64,000 nucleotides of DNA from Trichostrongylus colubriformis (Eukaryota; Nematoda; Chromadorea; Rhabditida; Trichostrongylidae): positions 40,782,001-40,846,000 of the forward strand of contig OZ022256.1 in assembly GCA_963978905.1 (NCBI GenBank). The letters run 5' to 3'. The notes under the pieces are model-generated. The model was not told where the DNA came from, ran no database searches, and worked only from the letters and a program-made list of their open reading frames with translations. Positions 1 to 13,350 of the stretch are shown here, piece after piece (the first letter of the stretch is position 1; every line of letters begins with the position of its first letter). Made by a program: the position numbers and the translations under genes.

Positions 1-1
1 G

Positions 2-3000
2 GACATCATGTCTCCGAGCGACACACTCCCTGTCGGACGTCATAATCTTTCAAGGGTCACCCCATTGAGGAAGTTAATCGAGAAGTTCCCGGACATCGCT
101 GAGATAGTGTTCAGCAAGTGCATTATGTAAGTGAATATGGGAAGGTGTAGGCCAGGACACTCGAACTGGGTCATATCGGTAAAGCTCGTGGAAACATTGC
201 CACCTGTGTGAGGTCGATTCGTAACAGAGCACCTGTTGTCGCACGCGGTGAAGCATTTTGTGGGATGCGGTGACTCAGTTCGAATGTCGTGGCTTACATG
301 CAGGAATGGTGACTTTGCGTCGTACCCATCACAACGCCTATTTAGGGATCACGGAGACAGTCCTGATGACTTTTACTTCCTTCGTGAGTACAACTTTTCA
401 TTGATAGACGACACGTATATGATGCCTTCAAAAGACGGAGCTGGTTAGTTAACCTTTCTGACAGAACTTTAAGTCCTTACCAGACCAGAGACTTTCAAGG
501 AGAACGGAAGATTTTTGCAAAAGGAAAAGTGAAGTGACTTCTCAGTACGACTTGTCCGACTTGATATCTTTTGTTTTTTTCCACGTGGAACCATTCAGAC
601 AAACTTAATGAAGGCACCGGGAGGGGCACCGGGAGGGTTGAGGGAAAACTGAGAACTGTCAATAGATGTCTTTGAAAACAAACCTACTTCTGGAGAGGTA
701 TATGTGGCGAAACTTTCATTGAAGAAACGCGGATCGGGGTCTTATCACGATCCTGTACCATGGTGTCGTCCTGCAGTTCTGCAGCCGGACGAGCTGCCGG
801 CAAAGGCGGGACGAATGGCTGGTTGGCTTAGCGGCTGACTGATTTAGCACTCCGCCCTCCTGCGATCTACCCCGGCTAGTGACGCAGATGAGGGAGACGG
901 TGCGAAAGACATTGGGGTTTTCCGGTTCCTATATCACGGGATGTTCGCCGATCTGTTTCGTTCTTTCTCTACTGTTTCATTGCTGAACACCCGTGCTTTC
1001 ATATTCCACAGTCTGCCAGATTCACCCCTATCGGTGCATTTGAGGAGGTGGAAATGAGTGTAATATGGATGTGATGTGAGATTGAGACACACAGCAAGTT
1101 GAGTATCTGACATGGCAAACAACAGGAGAGATTAAGACACACAACATATTAAGTAACTAAAAGATTAAGGCAAAGAATAATGGGCAATCACCTTGTACAA
1201 ACTACGTCGACAATGATCGAAAACTATAGAAATTGTTTGAATGTTTCTTCCTCACTGACTTTTCATGGAATTTATTCCACGATGCAGCCCATCACTGATG
1301 TATCGATCAAAGCAACTTGAATCTTCGTGTGGAGTTCGTGGGCAGTACGCGCAGTAAGTAAGACGTTCATCTGTGGAAAGAGATGGACTAGTGGGCGTCC
1401 CCAAACTAGCATGGGACCTACTTTGAGACTTGGATTGCGGCGAATCGCGCCACATACCGTCATCTTGGATATTTAGGATTATTTATTGCATACGTGATCC
1501 TCTTTTTGAACAATCAAATAATCCCTCGCGATGTCTCTGGGAAATGCCACTCTCTCAATCTTATCACTCTAGCCCGCAATTTCAGAACTACTGTCAACCG
1601 TTAGTCCCTACAAAGAGGACGGATCGCTCAAACAAAATGCTAAGGCTTACTCTGACGATTACGATGTCGTCTACAAGAATCACCCTTTGAGAATAATGGT
1701 AAGTGCTACCACTTCTACAAATAATTCTACGATTCGAGTATCTAAACTGTAACCATAACCGAATCATTTTCAGGCTCAGTCAGAGACACTGCTCTCACAC
1801 CCGCTAGTGCAGGCTCTTCTGAAATATAAGTGGAACAGCCTGGGACGATACGTCTACTACTTTGGTAAGAAGTGTTGCACGCTTACATGCCATAGCTTAT
1901 AGCGTGTCACTTTCAGCTCTTGGCGTTTATCTGCTCTTCCTGTTTACCTTCACTATGTACGTTACCCACACTCCGCCACCATTCAACATCTATGACGAGA
2001 CCAGCAACGAGATGCGTAATTTCACTGACGTGTTCAACAGTGAAAATGAATGCCCTCAAATAGTCAGTTCTACAATGTCTTCGAAGCTCCTTGCTGGGCT
2101 TCCACCTTTCCCAAACACTTTGGAAGACATTTCCACGAACTCGACCCAGCGGCTCCAACGGAATCGAGTCGAACCAGGCTGGGCTCCTACACTCTGAAAG
2201 TAGAACACTGATTCATGTATCGTACTTGTTCACCATTGCACAAGTGATGCATTATGTGGAAACTTACTGCAATTAATCATGATTCTAAGAGGAAGCAGAA
2301 TGCGCGGCACATCCCAAATTGGAAACCACCTCTACAAGGCATCAAACCGGCACACTTCGCAAAAGTCAGATCAGCCGACTTCCGCCTTATCTTCATGCGC
2401 GGAGTAGAGGAAGCAACCATACTCAGGCCTTTGTTGAGGATACCTCGACGGGGGATGTCGTATTTTTAGAAAAAATTTCTTGACAAATCCGACAAATGCT
2501 CAACATTCATGCACCCTTGATGAAAACGCATGCACCGTTTCGGTACAATCGTGAGCAAATTCGGAACAGGTTGATCGGTTAAAAGGTTGTCAATCAATAA
2601 CCATGCTTTGCGCTAGGTAACAGTGGTATAATTTTAGATTGACGACTTTTTTTTGTAGAGATGGCTCGTGTGTAGACACAGACGGCCCCGGAGTAACAGT
2701 TACAAAAGCGTCGGCTGGGGGAGGTCGTCGCAGAGAAGGAGGCGAAGGGTACAGAGGTGTCTTTCTCGAAAGATTTCCCTCGACGCCTGACACGACTTTG
2801 GGAGCAGCCTGGATAGTTGACGTTCGGGTCGAGCATGAGTTCGAAGCTCGATGGCTCGATTCCGGGTGCAACCTGGTGGTTGCACCTTGGGTTGAGTGTG
2901 GCTTCTGAAAAAATTTGTGGACATTACTCAAAGATTTACAGCCCCTAAGAGCTATCGCGAGATGGGTCTTCTAATGGCAAATTGCCTCATGGAAACATTT

Positions 3001-6000
3001 GAAAAACAACAAGTTAACAAATTTGAAGGATTTGCCTTCCCATCTATTCTATTTTTTACCCGTCTCGGCAGCAGATCACACATCTATACTTTTATGCTTC
3101 TTCTTTTTTTCCATAGTTCCATACTCAGCACAGTTTCGAACGAGATAAGATCATTAAGTGCCCTTCTAGATGGTAACTCGTCCATCATGGTTGGCAGCAT
3201 GCAGGCGCGTCGTGATAGGCCTTGCCATTGCCCAACTAATCAAAGAGGTACGAATCGGTTTCACATTGAAGTTCTAGTGTGCAAATGTGTATATTTTCTT
3301 TCGTATGGATGGATATCAAAGCTGTAGCGTTGCGGTAAGATCCGTCAACACAGTGTCTGTTCTGGAATAACACTTCTGTGAGCAAATTCCGTCCAAGTTT
3401 TCAGCTCTTTCAATTGATAACTCGTCGACACAAATACATCTCCTTCGACAACGCCATTGAATGCTTCATTTACACGTCTGCAATTATCTCAGTGATGGAC
3501 TTGTCGCCCTGTTCGGAAACCACTGGTATAAGACTGGTAAGGCACTAAATTCAAAAATTTTCCACCCTACAAACCAACATTGACAAAATTATAAAACTAG
3601 AAACTTTGGTAAGAGGAAAGGCGTAATGAAGTGTTTGGTGACGTCATCAAGGACAATGAAGAATCCCATTGTATATTGAGAAATTTAATGTTAGGAGACG
3701 TGTTGTAGATGCATTGACTCCCTCAGACTTTTCCATCAAACCCGGTTTACGCGCACTTGCATCGTGATCAGTGCCTTTTCGAAAATACTGCAGATAGGGT
3801 GAAAAGGGAAATGAGGCATGAAAAATATGTTGTCTGTAGGAACAATTCGAGTTCTCAAGAGATCAGGTGTGAAGAAGCATGTCTTGGGGTTATCATCACG
3901 ATCTTGTAGCGCTGCCAGACACGCTGCCTCGCATCCGGTGGGCGAGTTTCTGCAAGGGACGGGGCAATGCTTGAGGCATACAGGACGATGTAGTGGAATA
4001 GGAGTGGGTCTTAACAAAGGAATATTTCACTATCACTTAAATCGTAGCGTTTTGACGGATAAAAGTCCCCGAAGGGGGAATGTAAGCGGGTTCGTCTTGG
4101 AGTCCAGTGACTGAGGATCCTTTCGAATATGGATCTTTGTAATCCATGAAAAAAAGGAGCATAGGTGAATATTATCATGGAAGCAACAGTTATTTACGAA
4201 TAGGTTCATATTGCACGACAAGGTGAGACAGAGTAAGGTAGTATGGTGGGGGAATAGATGAAGATGGCGTACAGGGCACAAGAATACCTCTGCTGGAGTG
4301 GGCGGTTGTCGGGACACTCCTCCAAAAGAAGCGCAGCTTATTTCCGTAAAATAAGCCTCTGAATCCAATGTTTCCACCTTTTTTTTTCACGGAAGTTCTC
4401 TTGCGCACTTCTGCCTTCATTTTCGTAAGAGAAATCACACCCGAATAGTCGTAAAATGCGCCTTGCATTTTACAAATTGTTTATCGAGCTGAGAGGCACA
4501 GCCACTATGGAACTGTCCCTCCATAACTGCTGGACAATCCTTTTTGTTCCACAGACCGTATTCCAAAAAAGCACTGGCGCTCAAAAAGTCAAGTTCTTCA
4601 ATTTATTCACTGTAATTTTCCACAGAACTGGCAATGGCTTCTGGCAGCTGCATGTGCCTTTTCTTCTTGGATGAATCTTTTACTTCTGATCAGGAAACTG
4701 CCTAGGTATGTAACGGATCATCTTATCATCATACATTGTTCTAAGTTTGCGATGCCCCACAGATTCGGCATTTACGTGGTGATGTTCTTCGACGTCCTGC
4801 GAACATTCTCGCGTTTCTTCATCGTCTTTGCATTGTTCGTAATTGCATTTAGCATTTCGTTCTTCGTTATCATGCAAAATCGAGTAAGTCCATACCTTTT
4901 CTTGTGTGATGTTCACCATTAGTTGTTTGAATTTAGCCAGAGTTCTCCTCAATACCATCAGCCGTATTGAAGACGACAGTGATGATGATTGGCGAGTTTG
5001 AGTTCACTGCAATTTTTCACGGCGATGCCGATGTTCATCCGGAACGGCTCTTCGGACACGCCATTGCCTACCCTCTCTTCCTTTTTTTCTGTGTCATCAT
5101 GACCATTCTCTTGATGAATCTCTTGGTAGGGTCAGTACTTCAGATTTGTATAGCACCGCAAGTTTTCCCATTAAGATTGGTTTGGCTGTAGACGACATCA
5201 AATCAGTACTAGAGGAGGCCAAACTGAAGAGGTTAAGCATGCAAGTAAGTGATTCCGATTGATGCTGATTTGTACTGCCTAAGGGTCAAAAGAGAAAAGA
5301 CAAATAATGGAGTTGCCATGGAACAAATGAATTTCGAGCACTTGAGAAAATCGCTTGTGGAGAAATTTAGCCAATTATCAAGGAATTGACGAGCACGTGT
5401 TGTGAAGACCGGCAACGGGAGCAGTCTTTTAAGTGTTAGGCACCGGCAGGGGCAAGGAAGGAAAACTTTTTTGAAACACCGTCCTTGTGAACAAACGTTT
5501 GAACTCACAGAAGATAATGTGGATTAAAAATTGCGTTGAAAACGCGCCTTTCCGGCGCTATTGCGATTTTAGCGCTGCACCTCGAACTGCACGCCTCACG
5601 TGAGCCCATGCCACTGCCATTTGATGTCGTGTAGGGCAAAATTGATATCATTAATCCGGATGTTACACTAAAATTCACAGCAACAACAAGTGAAACAGTG
5701 AAAGGGAGAATAAGCGAAAGAACGAGAAAAAGTGTGATAAAAAAAATACCAATAAATTCTTCCTCGGCCTCTTGCTAAGGTGTCGCGTGTGCAAAGTGAC
5801 AAACTGCAGACCACCGTAACCCATAGTGCACGACAAAATTGACCCTCCCACTGTGTTTTATAGAGGTACAATGGAACCCTGTGGCGTGCAGCGAGCGTTT
5901 TGACTGTGTATCACTGCCACAATCAATGAACCACGTGGCATCGACCGAGACCTAGTGAAGCTGTGCGTCACAAAAGCGCTCCGACAGGATGCGTTTTGTG

Positions 6001-7254
6001 TATTGGCCGCTTGACAGCCTCAATTGCACTAAAGGAAATGAACTTATCAAAAAAATCTTGCTGGTGTATGCGACCAACAAACATTTTCAGCAGACATGTC
6101 ATGTATGTCCCCAGAAGATCGCTTTTGTTCTGAGCACAGCGATGAAGACTTCAAGGGAAACATCTGCCGTGGGTCGCAGTTGATCGTCGCGCAATCCATC
6201 CCAATTTTGCTTGTTGCGAGACGATGCGGCGGAGTACCAAAATTCCACAAATCAGAATATATCTAACACAAAGCCAAACAGCAGAACTAACCTGACAATG
6301 AATAGAGAGCTGGATCTCACTCCGGAAGACTATTAAGATTCCACATAGGAACCAAATCGCAGGGCTTCCAGTAGGACGCAGCTGCGGCTCACAAGGGCTG
6401 AACAGCAACAGCATTGGTCTCCACGACTCAGCACTTCGTAGTATTGACCATTAAAAAGAGCTGAATCTCAAAGTGTGTGTACGGGACACGGACACTTATC
6501 AAATCCTAGACACACATGAAAGCGTTTGCTATGAAACATCTATGTACACTGAGTTGGAATTCTGATATTTTGTTCTCGTTAGCACGGTAAGGCTCTGCGG
6601 ACAATGATACCTGTGCAGGGTCAAAGGAGAGTACGTATTGCCACTACTCAATTTCGCGCCATACTCTCTCGTTCTTTCTACGTTGTGAAACTATTCAGCC
6701 CCTGTTCTTTCACCAAGACCTAACCAGTTCTTCCGTATTGAAATGCTCAGCTCGAAGCAAAGCACGAGATCAGTTGTCTAATAAAAATGAGTTGCCACGG
6801 AACCGTCACTTCTTCTTTCCAATCGGGAGCGAATGCTTTGTCGTTCAGGCAGATCTTGTGCTGCAAGTCGAAGCATCGATGCCTTACATTCGGAAATTGA
6901 CCTGTCGATCTTTCGTTCGAATATACCCTAACCAATCCACTTTTTTGAAACGTTTGCGCAATCGATTCGGCTTCGATTCGTCCAGCGTTGCGATGATGGA
7001 AGAGGAATGGTCCAGTAAAGAGGTGCGCACTATTTAAAGCGGTTCTGTTATCCTGAACTGAGAACGGTGAATTAAACATTCAGGAGGAACTCCTGCACGA
7101 GTTTCGCGAAGTAATTAAAGGGCAGCATCATCAAATCAGGACGCTACAGAAGAACGTGGACGTAATGTACTCGGAGCAAGTGAAGACGGCAGCGATGCTT
7201 CGAGCCGTGATGGAACACCTTCAGGTCAACTTCCAAGAAACCGTCAAAGATTAG
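2..7254 (+). CDS. trpa-1: TRPA-1-like TRP cation channel, C-terminal half (5' partial)
   Basis: Polymodal TRPA cation channel of the plasma membrane; in nematodes TRPA-1 is linked to cold and noxious sensing. Exons: 2-126, 346-443, 1586-1698, 1774-1864, 1917-2062, 3170-3247, 3405-3536, 4626-4705, 4763-4883, 4937-5125, 5176-5244, 6849-7022, 7084-7254. All junctions keep phase and give 528 codons ending in TAG. Visible parts in order are the pre-membrane linker (NHPLRIM), TM1 (YLLFLFTFTMYV), TM2-TM4, TM5 (FIVFALFVIAFSISFFVIM), the pore helix and filter (MMIGEFEF), TM6 (FFCVIMTILLMNLLIGLAVD) and a C-terminal tail with coiled-coil character. The ankyrin repeats must lie upstream, since the family is about 1100-1200 aa. 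The donor at 2063 (GTCAGT) is the weakest junction. The TRPA pore pattern is family knowledge; the exon model is read directly from the sequence. Confidence 0.9.
444..1585. other. trpa-1 intron with repeat fragments
   Basis: A 1.1-kb intron between the second and third visible exons. It holds the short tandem GGCACCGGGAGG motif near 613-640, which resembles the ends of the inverted-repeat element at 23152-23586. A reverse-strand fragment near 940-1020 (TTCGTTCTTTCTCTACTGTT) belongs to the dispersed family seen at 22800 and 47200. I see no exon here. Confidence 0.5.
2063..3169. other. trpa-1 intron, repeat-like content only
   Basis: A 1.1-kb intron. Open frames at 2590-2931 on both strands are mutually shadowing and show no family resemblance. 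A short near-palindrome (GGTGCAACCTGGTGGTTGCACC) sits near 2868-2889. No exon of the channel is needed here, because the flanking exons join in phase 0. Confidence 0.5.
3537..4625. other. trpa-1 intron, nothing recognised
   Basis: A 1.1-kb intron between the TM2-TM3 and TM3-TM4 coding exons. I found no conserved coding segment and no clear terminal repeats. The flanking exons join in phase 0. Confidence 0.4.
5245..6848. other. Large trpa-1 intron with a decayed repeat
   Basis: A 1.6-kb intron before the C-terminal tail exons. The part from about 5410 to 5840 shares motifs (CACCGGCAGG near its start, a GCGTGTGCAAAGTGACAAACT-like segment near its end) with the inverted-repeat element at 23152-23586 and the fragment at 49375-49460. 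It is probably a diverged copy of the same family. Confidence 0.4.
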
Positions 7255-7353
7255 CCCAAACTGCTGCCGTCTGCTGCCTTAAAGCGTATACTCACTTACA
7301 TATGCACATATATTGTGATGTTCAGGTTAATCCCTTTACCAAAGCTCTGACTA

Positions 7354-7359
7354 AATAAA
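7354..7359 (+). terminator. Poly(A) signal for the trpa-1-like gene
   Basis: A canonical AATAAA lies about 100 bases after the trpa-1 stop codon and is followed by an A/T-rich stretch. It is the first such hexamer downstream of the stop, which supports the 3' end of that gene model. Confidence 0.6.
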
Positions 7360-10300
7360 AAAATTTATTGTGAAATGTTCTATCTTTCCAATATTCTGCA
7401 AGTCAAATGGCCGTAATTGCTGCTCTTGCTAAACTAAACATGGGAGTTTGTTCCGTTCATGAGGGCAGCAGTGATTATGAGTTGTTCTCGCTCAGATGTA
7501 ACAAGAATAAGCTTGAATTAAAATTAGATCCTGTATTAAACACGTAATTTTTGATGTCTTCAGGATCCACAGCTGCTGCAGTCACTGAGAATGGCACAAA
7601 TTACTATATGGTGTCTCACTGCCCCATTCGTCCCTGTCTCTAGGTCTGAAAGTGGATCGGAAGGGCATGCGATAAACAATAGCAACACTTATTGCAGCCA
7701 TACGACAATTGGCGGACCTCGGAATGGTCATGCCTCCTAGAAACTATAAGCATTTTGGGTGCCATGCCAAGTGATTGGATTCGGCAAGGCAGCGCTATGA
7801 TTGTCCAGTATCTTTGCTGTGCTGTCCTCGATTGTTAAAATGCGTGCGATACACTAAAATTGGAGATGGAAGCTGAGTTCTCTCTGTTAGCCATGAGGAG
7901 GTGCTCCACTGGCAGAATAGTGGGATGTCTTCTCTACGTGTGGCAATAGATACATTTCAAGACGGATCTGTTTGCTCCGGATTTCTTTAAGAGTGTCACA
8001 ATCAGAATGATAGCGGCTGGTACTAGAATAACCACCACGGTCAAGCCTCCGTCGAAAAATCCTCGACAGGGGAGGGTGGTATTTGTCCACTGAGAAGGAA
8101 GCCGTAATCGCTGAGATGGGCAGTAATAAATGCAATTTCTCAGGCGAAGTTCGAACCTGAAACATATTTAGTTCAGTCTTCACCGAAACATCTTGAAGGA
8201 TATGGAGCATAGAGAAAGAGGAACCCCACGTGGTCTGTTCATTCAACAGTCTCCTCGCGCGCTGAGCGGTCTCTTTCAAAGGTCCGCTCCATTCATGGCT
8301 CATATTCACGCACTGTCTGAAAACTAGTCTGCTTTGTTCTCTGAACTGTATTCCGTGCTGCAGCAAAAAGCGCCTGAAGCGCTTCTACTTTAAGAGACTA
8401 GTTACTTCGCTTATTCCCAATCCAACTGAGATCATAGCGGTAAAAAATCGCGTTCGGTTATTATTGTTGGAGTGTCTGAAAAGAACAAGGTGCATCACCA
8501 GTCTCCAAGCCAGGGTGCCGCTCACGAAGCAGTGAGTGGCATGTGAATGAAACTAGACCAGTTGAAATTTACAGGCTGAAGAAGAGGGATCCAGCTAAAA
8601 GCCTCCTTATCAAATGCATTTTCCTGCTTGTCGGTTTCATGTAGAAACCCTCAAGAATGTCAAGGTGTTAAGGAATGCTCCTAAGTTTTAGAATGTTTTA
8701 ATTCGAAGGTCTCTTACATTGGAGGGAGTGGAAAAGTAAAGAATGTTCCTTGCCACAGCTTGGAAATTGAACCATGAAGTATCCAATTACGAGAACACTT
8801 ACTGATTTTCCGACAGCAGGTGGTGAAGAGAACTGAACTAGATCAAAAAACTGATAGCTAATCGTTCTTGTCTCTTACAAAATGTCCGAAGTCTGGTTAT
8901 CGAAATCAGAATCCAGGTTCCACCATCCTATTCCGTCCATAATCCCAAAGCTGTACCAGTTATACTTCAGTTCAAAACTTGAAATGTTGTGATACTTCCG
9001 GATTTCCTATATCAGTTCGTTTGCACTCTTCAGCCATCTTCCTTTTGGATTAGTGCTGTTCGTTTTCTCCAATTTCTCAGCGGATGTACATACTATGTCC
9101 GTTATATTGCGTGCTTGATATACTCAGTTGTACTTGTTTATCACTCTCCCAATCTCTGACTGTTTCAAGATGATGAGCCTTGTGGCCTTTTATCTGACTG
9201 TGTTCTGTGTTTATGTTTACTTATGTTTATCTGAGTGTGCTACTCCGTGGTAATTTCGACCTGAATATTGACACTGTAAAGCTGATAGCGCACTACCAAG
9301 ACAACCTCGGTTTTGTAAATTCGCTTCGCTCTTTTCTCAACTCGATTGGAGAGCCCATTTGTGGTGATTCCATCCTAGATCTAGTTTGATGTCCCATCAT
9401 TTAGGTCTAATGTTGTGCTCGGTCCCTCTGTGAGTAGATCGTATCATATCACTGTGACTTTTCAGTCAACACCCCAGCACGAGATTTGGCGGGAAATGCA
9501 TTTGAGAGCCCTAGAGCTAACGTTGTGGCTAACAATAAGGAATAGGGCGGGATCAGCTGTAGTTCTGTTTTCAATATTTATGACATTATTGACGATTTCA
9601 GCCGTCACCTGATCGATCGGTTTGATCAAATGAAAAAACTAGGTCTTTTTGTTGAGAGTTCCACATAGCACAGCAGGAATCTGTCCGAACATAGGGAACA
9701 TAGGGAAAGGTGGTTCTGATCGATTGGGAATCCCCATCATCTGATGGATACAAAGAGTGAATAGGAAATTTCTTTCTCATCTTAAACGTTTTATCGCTTC
9801 CAGAAAAAAACTGCATACTGGAGCTGGAATATGACTTATATTTTCTCATATATAACTAAGCGTATGGGGAGCAATAAAAAAGGATCCCTTTTCTTTTCGG
9901 TCTCAATAGGCGAATCTTTAGGACGCGGTCATACTTTATATGTTTGCGTCAACTGAAGCCGACAGAGCGTCGAATTGACGCAATCATGTGCTTGACGCAG
10001 ACGACGGCGTCAATCTGATAACGCGACCCGTTTGCAAAACGCACGACCCGACCACAATTTAGGTGGTGATCGTGACGAGAGCCCAGGAATTCAGATTCGA
10101 ATGTGGCATAGTATGCCAATATGCCAAGATTCGAAATCGAGAGAGGTTTCATCGTCAACATGGGACCTTCTCTAACATGAAGAAATGCCCCTCAGGTGTG
10201 CTCCAATGTGGAGTCTTTCGTCACTTCTATTTGTCATATGCACAATGGACGAAATTCTTTCGAAGTGGTTATGATTAGCTGTCTCACTGTTGTATTCGGT

Positions 10301-12950
10301 ACATAACTTCTGGATATTCTGGACAACTTTTCTGTTAGGTACAAATTTGTAATTATGTGCAGTAGTTGTATGCTAGAAACCATTTTTGAGGAGCGAGAGG
10401 CACACTCTTCCATTGTTGAAGCCATCTTTGTACGTATGATTTTGTTCACTTTTTTTTACCTCGCTTCCATTTCACTCTCTATTTTGATTGTTTTATTGTT
10501 TTCATGAATTCTTCGACTACACTACATCACTACGTCCACCATTCCAGGACCCACGAAAGTGCAAAACTGAAAGTTTTGTGGAGGCAGTTGTAATATAATG
10601 AACGCTGATAAATATTCAACTCACTCTACATGTGGAGGATGTGATTAGCACACCACTCTTGTCCCTCTAATAAGGCTGTACACTCGCACACGCACTCTGA
10701 GAGATAATATGGATACATACAACTGGAACCATTGTAGTGTGTACAATGAGCGATCTTGTTTTTGTCGCCGACGAAAACAACAACATCCTTCGAAGCTTTG
10801 AAGTTTGAGGGTAACATCGAATGTTTACTTGATGATATTTTATGGAGTCTGTCAGCCGAAGTGTGTAGGAATATGAATTAAGCCTACCGATACGCTCCGA
10901 TCTACGATCGATGCAGAGCGACACAAGTTTACCGAGTCGACTTGTTAACACGAACAATAACACGAGATACTAAGAAAACAGTGAAATCACAATTTACAGC
11001 GGGTACGATCCGGAGAGACACCAATGTGTTAGGTCCGAAGAGAGCGCCGGGGTTGGAAAGCAGGAATGTCCGTTGTTATCGCCACACAGGCACTTGAATT
11101 GAGCCACTGAAGCTAGACTATAGTTGGTGCACGCAGGCAAGAGAAAGATGAGGATGGAGGAGAATTTCGGAGTCCCTTCGACTCCCTACTACTTAGGACA
11201 CACCCTACTCTGGCGGAATCTCTTAGCCTGCCTTATAAGCGTCTCGATCCGCACATAGATCTTCCCCCAAGCATTCTTTGAGCCCGCTCGATCATCATGG
11301 CTACCTTCTTTGATCACCGACCACCTATAGCGCCCGTCGTTTCATCGGCCTCTCATTACGAGGGAGGGTGGCTCCGGATTCGGATCTTTCTCCCACAAGT
11401 CAACCATCAAATTGTTTTCTGGACGTAAAGTTTTTGGCATTATCTACCCAAAGCAACCCTAATCACCTCCAATTATGATCAGGTTACACAATTGTATATT
11501 GAGAAACATTCCGATTTTGCTTAAAACGTGATTCGAGCTAATTAGATTCGTAGAACACGAGCATCATGCTCACGTGGTGCAAAACCACCTCGCACCCTCG
11601 CCACAATGACTCAGTGGCTTGCCTAATTAGGCAACTGCACCTGTGTTGCGCTGCAGAACCCTTCTGTGTCATGAGCCTGTCATATAGTACATATTTACTT
11701 GTTTTACGGGTCGACTTACCTCCGAATACAAGATCTAGCCAAATGAAAATGTTCCCCAAAAATAATTCCTTGTGCATCGAGACTCAGGGTGGTGGGATTG
11801 CTTCAGGTAAATAGTATACAATATGTGTTGCCTTTAGTTCAAAGTGGGACACCAGGCGCAGGTCTCGTCGACTGTAAATGTTAGGGGCGAAAGGTTCCGC
11901 GGGGTCGTCGAGGCTAGTAAGTATGGTATCTACCCTGTCATACGATATCCAATCCCAGGTTAATCAGAAATCTTTTCTCACATGAAGAGCTTTCGATGTT
12001 CATAGGCCATGTTCCTAGTTTAGGATCACTTTGTGACGCTTCCCAACATCTACGCACGACGACGCAAGGGACCACTATAGTGGCTGCAAGAATCTTGGCA
12101 AGACCCTACCGTACCCATTGCAGTAAGGCAAAATAAGATTAAGTGTAGACACTGCATATGATACACAGTTGAAGGTAAGAGATCTCGTTGTGGAGCTGGA
12201 GCGCCTCCAGCATGTGTGCGAACCATTCAGCAATGTGCAGGATAAAGTAATGGCTCGCGTACCAAGTGAAAGATGAGTGAGTACACTACACAAAAAACTT
12301 CAACATCTATATAGTTCATAGCAGATAGAGCAACAGCATTCAGTCATGTCGCGAAATAGCACAGAATCCCCCCTGCGCTCATGAGAAACCCAGGCAGCTT
12401 TTCCAGAACAGGCGCACAAAGTGCATTTCGATACGACCGGAAGTGGTCACTCTTTACACTCAGCTGCACACACTGAGCTGCATGTGTTGATGGTACGTTT
12501 CAGATGCTGCAGAACGCGACAATATGCTGCTTCATTTTTCCCGCCATGGGTATGGATCGCGTAGGCACAGCATCGCACGGTAAAGATGATGTTACGTTTC
12601 AAACGGATTTCACATCTGTAGTATGGTCATTTAAGGCTTCGAAGCACCATGGGTGACCGGGTTACGATGCGGGAGGAACCGTGACGTTATGCTTACCTCC
12701 CCAATGAAGCTCCTTTTCTTCACTATTCCAGCGAATAAGACCAATTCTATTACTCCGCTGGAATAGTGGAGGTACTTTATGATATTTCCATCATTATTTA
12801 TTTGTTTGTTTTATTTATTATTTATTAAATTACTTACGTATTTACATTTACATTTATTTACATACATTTACGCACATTTATTTATTTGTTTATTATTTTA
12901 TGCATCTTTGCTGACTGTTTGCCTCGTTGGATTTCAGTCGCTTGGCAATC
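7360..12950. other. Intergenic DNA without a supportable gene
   Basis: Open frames here, including a 159-codon minus-strand frame at 7887-8366, have no recognisable domain and no phase-compatible neighbouring exons. A small inverted repeat (CACTATTCCAGCG with its complement) lies at 12721-12769. A TTTA-rich low-complexity tract occupies about 12779-12900. A segment near 11430-11480 resembles sequence near 37800. I see no RNA gene. Confidence 0.4.
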
Positions 12951-12965
12951 TCTTAGAAAGCTTGT

Positions 12966-13350
12966 CAGTTGGAACTCAGCGTTTTGGTGGCAGATGGCGT
13001 GCATGCTTTGCAGCCGGATGCCACTAACAAGGCAGCCCAACTGTACATCGCCCACGGAGTATTGACAAACTACGTGGACGTACCCTTACTCCTCGCCATT
13101 ACAGCAAGGTATGATTGTTTGTGGTACCAGCTGCGTTCTATAGTCTCCCTTACTTGCTTGCGATGTAGGAAAAACCAGCTTGTGTACGATGTCATCTTCG
13201 GAAAGCTCAGGGACGCCCTTGTATGAGCTGCAGGGTCCGAAATGCCTCCACATCGTGTTGGACAACGAGAAGGCCATAGACACGGCGAAGAGGTGCTTCC
13301 CAAGTGTGCTAAAAACGACTGCGATAAAAAAAAGCAAAAACGCTGTGGTA
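12966..13350 (+). pseudogene. Mutator-like (MULE) transposase relic
   Basis: Translating 12969-13109, then skipping 13110-13168 (GTATGA...TAG, intron-like), and continuing to about 13345 gives a MULE-type transposase segment. Recognisable pieces are AQLYIAHGV, VPLLLAIT, VYDVIFGKLRDAL, then after a one-base frame change YELQGPKCLHIVLDNEKAI and AKRCFPSV. This matches the pattern around the second catalytic acidic residue in MULE transposases: a hydrophobic strand, (M/L)D(F/N)E-A, then a hydrophobic FP motif. Only about 110 residues survive, with no start codon and no terminal repeats found. The frame change marks it as broken. The family assignment rests on recognition, not a search. Confidence 0.55.

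Noticed and set aside
7887..8366. 159-codon open frame on the minus strand
   Set aside because: No recognisable domain and no phase-matched neighbouring exons. It overlaps short CCTCGACAG-type repeat motifs seen at 2440 and 22255, so it is most likely chance.
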